Shown here: positions 49,571-54,460 of the stretch, one piece after another
Position numbering within the stretch: position 1 is the stretch's first letter
Layout: each line of letters starts with the position of its first letter
NCBI GenBank assembly: GCA_964494385.1
Contig: CAZBSE010000011.1
Span: 1-54,460, forward strand
Origin: CAZBSE01 sp964494385
GTDB taxonomy: Bacteria; Actinomycetota; Humimicrobiia; Humimicrobiales; Humimicrobiaceae
Length of the DNA stretch: 54,460 nt
Direction of reading: 5' to 3'
Translations under genes and position numbers: made by a program
Notes under the pieces: generated by a model
Told to the model about the DNA's origin: nothing
What the model saw: the letters and a program-made list of their open reading frames with translations, nothing else
Database searches by the model: none

Positions 49571-50383
49571 GTGAAGAAAAGAAAGGGTTTAAACCCTGTT
49601 GTAAAATTTACTGTCATTATAATCTTTATGTCGGTGATTGGTTTTCTTATCTTTTACGGCATTGATAACCCCGGCTTTTTTAAAGGTAAATTTTTTTCTC
49701 TTTTTGGCGGCCGGGAGAATGAAGAAACGGCATCGGAGCTGGCAGGAACCGGTGAGAACCAGCCAGGAGCAGATACGGACAATTATACCGCTCAGGATAA
49801 TATTGACGGCAGTGAAACTGATAATTCATCAGACGGTGAAATCAGCGCCTATGAAAACCCTGATTACAGTGACAGCGCTGAAAACATATCTTTCTGGCAG
49901 AAAATAATCAACTTTTTCAAAGGGGAGGGAGATACCGGAGAAGAAGAACAGGCTTATCCCGGCAGGCTTGAAATAAATTTTTATTTTTCCGATCTTGGTG
50001 AAGAAAAAGAGTTGGTTCCTGAAAAAAGAACTATAATAGCAGGCAATTCGGAGACTGCGGTTAAAAATGCAGTATATGAACTGCTGAAGGGGCCCGTGAA
50101 GCCATATCACTTCCCCGTGATTCCGGCCGGGACGGAACTAATTGGTGCAGAAACCTATGAAAATATAGCTGCAATTGACCTATCGCAGGAATTCCTGGAA
50201 AATAGTCTGGACAGCAGGATCCTGGATGAATATGTAATTTATTCCATTGTAAATACTTTGACAGAGATTCCCGAGGTGGAGGGAATAGTCTTTTATATAG
50301 AGGGCATAAGGATTAAAGTATATGGAAATATAGATCTATCCATACCGGCCATCAGAAACAATGATTATATAAATGAGAAGTAG
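49571..50383 (+). CDS. Membrane-anchored GerMN-domain protein
   Basis: A 270-residue envelope protein. A basic N-terminus (MKKRKGLNP) and one membrane helix (about 11-31) are followed by an acidic, Asn/Ser/Glu-rich linker (about 48-128) and a C-terminal GerMN domain (about 130-255). Domain marks are LEINFYFSDLGEEKELVPEKR, AVKNAVYELLKGP, the Gly-Thr-x-Leu strand and YVIYSIVNTLTEIPEVEGIVFYIEG. GerMN domains occur in GerM of spore formers and in LpqB-type proteins and others; they are thought to bind ligands in the wall. GTG start. No spore genes are nearby, so germination is not implied. Confidence 0.85.
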   Translation: MKKRKGLNPVVKFTVIIIFMSVIGFLIFYGIDNPGFFKGKFFSLFGGRENEETASELAGTGENQPGADTDNYTAQDNIDGSETDNSSDGEISAYENPDYSDSAENISFWQKIINFFKGEGDTGEEEQAYPGRLEINFYFSDLGEEKELVPEKRTIIAGNSETAVKNAVYELLKGPVKPYHFPVIPAGTELIGAETYENIAAIDLSQEFLENSLDSRILDEYVIYSIVNTLTEIPEVEGIVFYIEGIRIKVYGNIDLSIPAIRNNDYINEK

Positions 50384-50455
50384 ACGGCAAGAAAACATAT
50401 TGCGGATGGATTTTAAAAAAGTAAATAAAAGTGTAATTGGCGAAGGGTGGTTAAT

Positions 50456-51376
50456 TTGAAGGTACTTATAACCGGGGGCGCGGGGTTTATCGGCTCGAAT
50501 GTGGCAGACGGGCTGCTGGAGAAAAATTACAAGGTGATAATTGTTGACAATCTTTCTAATGGAAAGAAAGAAAATATCCCCCAGGGGGCGAAATTTTACA
50601 GGTGTGATATAAGGGATAAAAAATTATATGATATATTTAAAGCAGAGAAGCCGGCAGTTATAATACACAATGCGGCCCAGCTTTCAGTCAGAGTATCGGT
50701 TGAGGATCCGCTGATGGATGCAGATATAAATATAATAGGGGGTCTTAATGTTATAAATGCATGCCGCATATATAATGTGGAAAAGATAATATTTGCATCA
50801 AGCGGAGGCACCGTATATGGGGAGCAAAAATATTTCCCTGCTGATGAAAAGCATCCTACTCATCCCATATCTCCCTATGGAGCGGCAAAACTTGCCACTG
50901 AGAATTATCTATATTATTTTTATAATGCATACGGGCTGAAGTATATATCTCTAAGATATGCCAATATATATGGCCCCAGGCAGGATCCTTACGGAGAAGC
51001 AGGGGTAGTGGCCATATTTTCAAGTAAAATGATTAAAGGCGAAAGTGCGGTTATTAATGGAGATGGGCTTCAGACCAGGGATTATGTCTATGTAGGAGAT
51101 GCCGTAGATGCAAATCTTAGGGCCATTGAAAGTGGTTTTGTAGGGCCCTTAAATATTGGAACCGGCAGGGAAACCACCGTGGTCCGGCTGTTTAACATCC
51201 TGAAGAAAGTATCGGGAAAAGACAGTATAAAAGAAGCTCACGGGCCCTCCAGGGAAGGAGAACAGAGAAGGAGCCAGCTTTCCAGTGAGCTGGCCGGGAA
51301 GATGCTGGGATGGCAGCCGAAAGTATCCATAGAAGAGGGGCTTAAACTAACTTACCATTGGTTTAAAAAACACTAA
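50456..51376 (+). CDS. NAD-dependent nucleotide-sugar epimerase (GalE-like)
   Basis: A 306-residue extended SDR. NAD motif ITGGAGFIGSN, the serine in FASSGGTVYG, the YxxxK dyad in SPYGAAKLATE and the nucleotide-sugar-binding YGPRQDPYGEAGVVAIF match UDP-glucose/UDP-GlcNAc 4-epimerases of the short bacterial type. DYVYVGDAVDA and GTGRETTV complete the pattern. Substrate is not settled. I start at TTG 50456, nine bases after GAAGG (50442-50446); GTG 50447 is in frame but overlaps the ribosome site. It probably supplies sugars to the surrounding polysaccharide genes. Confidence 0.92.
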   Translation: MKVLITGGAGFIGSNVADGLLEKNYKVIIVDNLSNGKKENIPQGAKFYRCDIRDKKLYDIFKAEKPAVIIHNAAQLSVRVSVEDPLMDADINIIGGLNVINACRIYNVEKIIFASSGGTVYGEQKYFPADEKHPTHPISPYGAAKLATENYLYYFYNAYGLKYISLRYANIYGPRQDPYGEAGVVAIFSSKMIKGESAVINGDGLQTRDYVYVGDAVDANLRAIESGFVGPLNIGTGRETTVVRLFNILKKVSGKDSIKEAHGPSREGEQRRSQLSSELAGKMLGWQPKVSIEEGLKLTYHWFKKH

Positions 51377-51383
51377 CCTTTGA

Positions 51384-51446
51384 TTTTTAATAATAATACT
51401 ATTATTTATAATAGGTATTTAATAAGCATCGTATTATTATTAAAAA
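51384..51446. repeat. Perfect 16-base inverted repeat between converging genes
   Basis: TTTTTAATAATAATAC (51384-51399) and its exact reverse complement (51431-51446) are separated by 31 bases, in the 87-base gap between the epimerase and the DUF4143 ATPase. As RNA this is an AT-only stem with T-runs on either strand, so it could be a weak bidirectional terminator or the mark of an inserted element. Confidence 0.6.
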
Positions 51447-51463
51447 AGCTTCATTCTAAAATC

Positions 51464-52633
51464 TTAAATAAGGAAACCGTATTGGATATTTTCCAGATCA
51501 CTATATTTTCTGGAAACTATAAAAATTTTTTTAATACCAAGTTCACTGCTAATCTTTGACAATTTCTTTAGGTCTTGTTTCGAAGGGTTTGTTTTTACCT
51601 CGATAGCTGTATCTTTGTTAAAGATAAAATCAATCTCAACTCCACTTTTCCTCTGATAATAATTAACCTCTCCTTTTATTCTTAAATTCTGAAAAATACT
51701 ATTTTCAAACAGGGTTCCTTCATCTAACTTAGCAAAATTATTTGCCAATCCACAGTCACAGAAATAGACTTTTGGTATTTTTCTCACCTCTATATCTTTT
51801 CCTCTGCTAAAAGGCTTTATGGTTTTTATTAAATATGTTCCCTCCAGGAAGGAAATATACTGGTAAAGTGTTGGACGGGAAATTGAAAGTTCACTGGATA
51901 ATTTTTTAATATCGAGTTTTGTACCAACTCTTTGCATCAGCAGTAATATTAAATCTCTGATTTTATTATTTCTCCTAAAATCTCCCAGTCTTAATACTTC
52001 CAATTGGAAATAAGAAGTGAAAATATCTTCTAATGATTTTTTCTTTTCGCCGGTATTTTTTTTCAAAACAACTTCCGGGAAGCCGCCAAACAAAAGATAC
52101 TCTTCATATAAATTAGAAATAGTATTAAATATAGGTTTACTTATGGTTTTGGGATTATCAGGTAGTTTTATATTACTCTCTTTGAACCATAGGAATTCTT
52201 TAAAATTTAAAGGGAAAAGTTCAAAAAGATATTTTCTTCCCACAAGAGATTCTGCAAACAGATTTTTTAAATAATAACTTGCTGAGCCGGTAAGGAAACA
52301 TTTTACTTTGTAGCGGTCAATTAAATATTTTACTACTGATGGTAAATTTTTTAACAACTGAATCTCATCTAAAAATAGATAAGATTTTTTAGTAAAATCT
52401 ATCCCCAAAAATTCAAGTGTAGATTTAATTTTTTCGTAATTTTCCTCCTCAAAATATTTTTGATTTAATGGATTCTCCAAATCTAAAAAAATCTTATTAT
52501 CAGAGTCAACTTTATCATATATAAATCTAATTAAGCTTGTTTTACCAACTCTCCTTATGCCAGTTATAACAATTGCTTCAGGAGAATCCATATATTTCTT
52601 TATTTGATTAAATAATAGTCTCTCTTTTAACAT
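51464..52633 (-). CDS. AAA-family ATPase with DUF4143 domain
   Basis: A 389-residue ATPase. Walker A GIRRVGKTSL (K31), Walker B SYLFLDEIQ and the sensor FLTGSASYYLKN lie in the first 160 residues; a winged-helix segment follows (LSISRPTLYQYISFLE, about 255-275). The C-terminal domain ends with VEIDFIF and AIEVKTNPSK, a pattern like the PD-(D/E)xK nuclease fold. These ATPase/DUF4143 proteins are widespread, often in many copies per genome, and of unknown function. The gene is alone on the minus strand, AT-richer than its neighbours, with tandem repeats upstream and an inverted repeat downstream, so it is probably a mobile or recently gained gene. ATG start. Confidence 0.88.
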   Translation of the reverse strand: MLKERLLFNQIKKYMDSPEAIVITGIRRVGKTSLIRFIYDKVDSDNKIFLDLENPLNQKYFEEENYEKIKSTLEFLGIDFTKKSYLFLDEIQLLKNLPSVVKYLIDRYKVKCFLTGSASYYLKNLFAESLVGRKYLFELFPLNFKEFLWFKESNIKLPDNPKTISKPIFNTISNLYEEYLLFGGFPEVVLKKNTGEKKKSLEDIFTSYFQLEVLRLGDFRRNNKIRDLILLLMQRVGTKLDIKKLSSELSISRPTLYQYISFLEGTYLIKTIKPFSRGKDIEVRKIPKVYFCDCGLANNFAKLDEGTLFENSIFQNLRIKGEVNYYQRKSGVEIDFIFNKDTAIEVKTNPSKQDLKKLSKISSELGIKKIFIVSRKYSDLENIQYGFLI

Positions 52634-52647
52634 ATGTACTGAATTAA

Positions 52648-52674
52648 TTTATAACTTATAATACTATTTGTTAA
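52648..52674 (-). promoter_or_regulatory. Possible promoter of the DUF4143 ATPase
   Basis: On the minus strand TTAACA (52674-52669) and TATAAA (52653-52648) are 15 bases apart. The -35 lies inside the proximal copy of the tandem repeat; the distal copy carries a perfect TTGACA at the same place. Spacing is slightly short. Confidence 0.35.
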
Positions 52675-52722
52675 ATATTAATTTACATATAGTGCTACTA
52701 TTTGTCAAGTATTAATCTGCAT
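52662..52722. repeat. Imperfect tandem repeat upstream of the DUF4143 ATPase
   Basis: Two 27-base units (52662-52688 and 52696-52722), both starting TACTATTTGT and ending CAT, match at 23 of 27 positions; all four differences are transitions. The period is 34 bases. They lie 28 bases before the ATPase start and include -35-like sequences on its strand. They may be operators or relics of duplication. Confidence 0.65.
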
Positions 52723-53007
52723 TTGGTGGTGCTATTCATGGGGAAAGACGATAAAAGCTATCAATTTTCATTTTTTAAAAAGTAAAGGTGCTTGATACTA
52801 TCCGTGTCTTGATAGACAAAATACTTAATAATTTGTAGAGTATAGTCTAATTAATAATTATAAAAATATGAAAGATTATAAAAATTCTTTATAATTACAT
52901 TGGAAAAATAAAAAAAGCCAGGGAAAGTATAACTATAGTGCATCCCCGGTAAAGTAGTAATAAAATTGGATATATTGATTTCTTAAACAGATAAAAGTAG
53001 ATAGGAA

Positions 53008-54201
53008 ATGAAGAAAGAAAAAAATAAAAAAATTCTTAATATAGTTCCCACTCCTTTTTTTGCTGATAGAGGATGTCATATGAGAATACTGGGAGAGATG
53101 AAGGCGCTGGCAAAGTATGGGTACCGGAACATCATAGTAACATATCATAACGGCCGCGATCTGGAGGGGCTTGATATCAGGAGGATGATAAATATCCCCT
53201 GGTACAGAAAACTGGAAGCAGGCCCGTCCATACATAAATTTTACCTTGACCCGATCCTGTTCCTTAAAGCGGCAGCCGTATATATCAGAGAAAAACCGGA
53301 TATTATTTACGGTCATCTTCACGAAGGCGCATTTGTAGGAGGGCTCATCAAATATCTCTTAACCTTCGGCAGGGCTCCGCTTGTTTTTGATGTTCAGGGA
53401 AGCCTGACTTCAGAGCTGGATACTTTTAACTGGATCAAAGGAAGGAAACCGGTTAGATGGTTTTTCCACACTCTGGAAAAATTTATCTGCAGGATGCCTG
53501 ATTTTTTTATATGCAGCTCGGTATCCAATGGAGATATCATAAAAAACAGGTTCCATATAAGCCCCGATAGGGTGAAAGTGGTAATAGATGGGGTGCATAC
53601 TGATTTTTTCAGCAAGACTCCGGAAAAAGGATTCAGGCAGAAACTTGGAATACCCGAAGGCGTGCCGATTATAATCTTTACCGGGGCACTGCTGGCAGCC
53701 AAGGGTATCTGGAATTTAATACAGGCGATTCCTCTGGTCCTAAATGAAGTTAAAGATGCCCATTTTTTAATAGTGGGTTATCCTGTGGAAGAAGCAGCCG
53801 GAAAAGTAAAAGAACTGGGTGTGGAATCAAATGTTCATTTTACAGGAATGGTAGATTATTTTAAGCTTCCGGACTATCTGCTGGTAAGCGATATAGCAGT
53901 GGAACCAAAGGTTGATAAGGCAGGAGAAGCCAGCGGGAAAGTTATAAACTATATGGGTGCGGGACTTCCCGTAGTATGTTATGAAGGCAAGAATAACCGC
54001 AGGTTTCTGGGTGAAAATGGAATCTACGCTGAAGACAGCAGGTTGGAGAATCTTGCCGGCCGTATAATATGGGCTATTCAAAATATGGATAAGGCAAAAA
54101 AGCTTGGAGAACTAAATAAAAAAAGAGTGGAAAAAGTGTTTTCCTGGAACAACAGCATAAAGGAAACGGTAGAGGCTTTTAAAAAATTGATTTTGAAATA
54201 A
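53008..54201 (+). CDS. Family 4 glycosyltransferase
   Basis: A 397-residue GT-B glycosyltransferase of the GT4/glycogenin-free retaining type. The N-terminal domain has NIVPTPFFADRGCHMRILGEM, typical of the acceptor-side glycine/arginine loop, and IIYGHLHEGAFVGGL. The C-terminal domain has IIFTGALLAAKGIWNLIQA, HFLIVGYP, VHFTGMVDYFKLPDYLLVSD and the EPKVDKAGEASGKVINYMGAGLPVV motif that binds the nucleotide sugar. Substrates are unknown, but neighbouring epimerase, dehydratase and sugar transferase genes suggest a role in a surface polysaccharide. ATG start; the 374 bases upstream (52634-53007) hold the ATPase repeats and otherwise no gene. Confidence 0.9.
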   Translation: MKKEKNKKILNIVPTPFFADRGCHMRILGEMKALAKYGYRNIIVTYHNGRDLEGLDIRRMINIPWYRKLEAGPSIHKFYLDPILFLKAAAVYIREKPDIIYGHLHEGAFVGGLIKYLLTFGRAPLVFDVQGSLTSELDTFNWIKGRKPVRWFFHTLEKFICRMPDFFICSSVSNGDIIKNRFHISPDRVKVVIDGVHTDFFSKTPEKGFRQKLGIPEGVPIIIFTGALLAAKGIWNLIQAIPLVLNEVKDAHFLIVGYPVEEAAGKVKELGVESNVHFTGMVDYFKLPDYLLVSDIAVEPKVDKAGEASGKVINYMGAGLPVVCYEGKNNRRFLGENGIYAEDSRLENLAGRIIWAIQNMDKAKKLGELNKKRVEKVFSWNNSIKETVEAFKKLILK

Positions 54202-54448
54202 CTTCCATTGGATGGACAACAGTTAAATTTTCATGATGCGGACGAAGCGCGATTGTATTGTAAGAAGATATCTTTATTGATATTATACTTCAATACCGTG
54301 GTATAAATTAAAAAATAAAAAATCTGACGGCCGGCTTTAGCATTATAAGCGGCAGAAACATGAAAAACCGGTAGAAATATACAATAGATGGATTTCAAAT
54401 ATAGGGGCATTGGATATTAATTATTAAAAGTAACCGGGGAGGATCGTT

Positions 54449-54460
54449 TTGATAGACGGG
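54449..54460 (+). CDS. Start of a gene cut by the window edge
   Basis: GGGGAGG (54436-54442) is followed six bases later by TTG at 54449, reading M-I-D-G to the end of the window. The strong ribosome site and the frequency of TTG starts in this genome make a real gene likely, but nothing can be said of its product. The spacer 54202-54448 has no other gene. Confidence 0.4.

Noticed and set aside
49571..50383. GerM-like protein as evidence for sporulation
   Set aside because: GerMN domains occur in non-spore formers, and no sporulation genes are present in the window; RicT is also found outside spore formers.
51464..52633. DUF4143 ATPase as part of an anti-phage system
   Set aside because: It stands alone with no partner genes typical of defence islands; its nuclease-like C-terminal pattern is common to this whole uncharacterised family.
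54277..54307. TTGATA and TATAAA as a promoter for the gene at the right edge
   Set aside because: The 19-base spacer is too long and there is no better -10 at the right distance.

Overview
The window is AT-rich bacterial chromosome with tightly packed, mostly housekeeping operons. It probably comes from a strict anaerobe: it carries an Fe-S class I fumarase, Fe-S quinolinate synthase, a large 2-hydroxyacyl-CoA dehydratase-activator-type protein, and a V-type ATPase with sodium-site residues. The run argS-lysA-hom-thrC and a MurA with aspartate at the usual catalytic cysteine are both typical of Actinobacteria. My best inference is a deep-branching, low-GC, anaerobic actinobacterial lineage; this rests on gene order and motifs, not on a phylogeny. 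TTG and GTG starts are common.

Layout. 0-4 kb: a broken tRNA-Gln 3' end, then the NAD de novo operon nadA-nadB-nadC (minus strand). 4-8.2 kb: an archaeal-type topoisomerase I overlapping the fumarase alpha subunit; the beta subunit lies on the opposite strand, tail to tail with alpha, behind a lipoprotein gene. 8.5-12.8 kb: a 1,427-residue double-ATPase activase. 13.2-14 kb: a VapBC-type toxin-antitoxin pair. 14-24 kb: tmk, holB, ricT, tRNA-Thr(CGT), argS, lysA, hom, thrC and an apgM-like gene that is probably the missing homoserine kinase. 24-26.3 kb: a membrane glycosyltransferase (minus) and signal peptide peptidase SppA.

26.3-35 kb: a complete nine-gene V-type ATPase operon in the Enterococcus hirae order F-I-K-E-C-G-A-B-D, behind a consensus sigma-70 promoter. 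The K subunit keeps all five side chains that bind sodium in E. hirae NtpK. 35-37.5 kb (minus): tsaC, rpiB, glyA. 37.6-39.3 kb: a GH130 phosphorylase with unusual codon use, flanked by gene-poor DNA. 39.3-41.2 kb: dCMP deaminase and murA.

41.3-54.4 kb is an envelope and surface-polysaccharide region: an LCP ligase with two inserted Ig-like domains, a CapD/PglF-type dehydratase, a phosphoglycosyl transferase, a GerMN-domain lipid-anchored or membrane protein, a UDP-sugar epimerase and a GT4 glycosyltransferase. Interspersed are a second VapBC pair, an SDR protein, a metallophosphoesterase, a cysteine-rich protein of unknown function and an orphan AAA/DUF4143 ATPase bracketed by repeats. I saw no CRISPR array, no intact insertion sequence, no prophage and no riboswitch that I could support. 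Most of the window is ordinary; the most notable points are the split-strand fumarase, the tRNA/argS junction, the probable ThrB3, MurA Asp118, the LCP architecture and the repeats around the DUF4143 ATPase.
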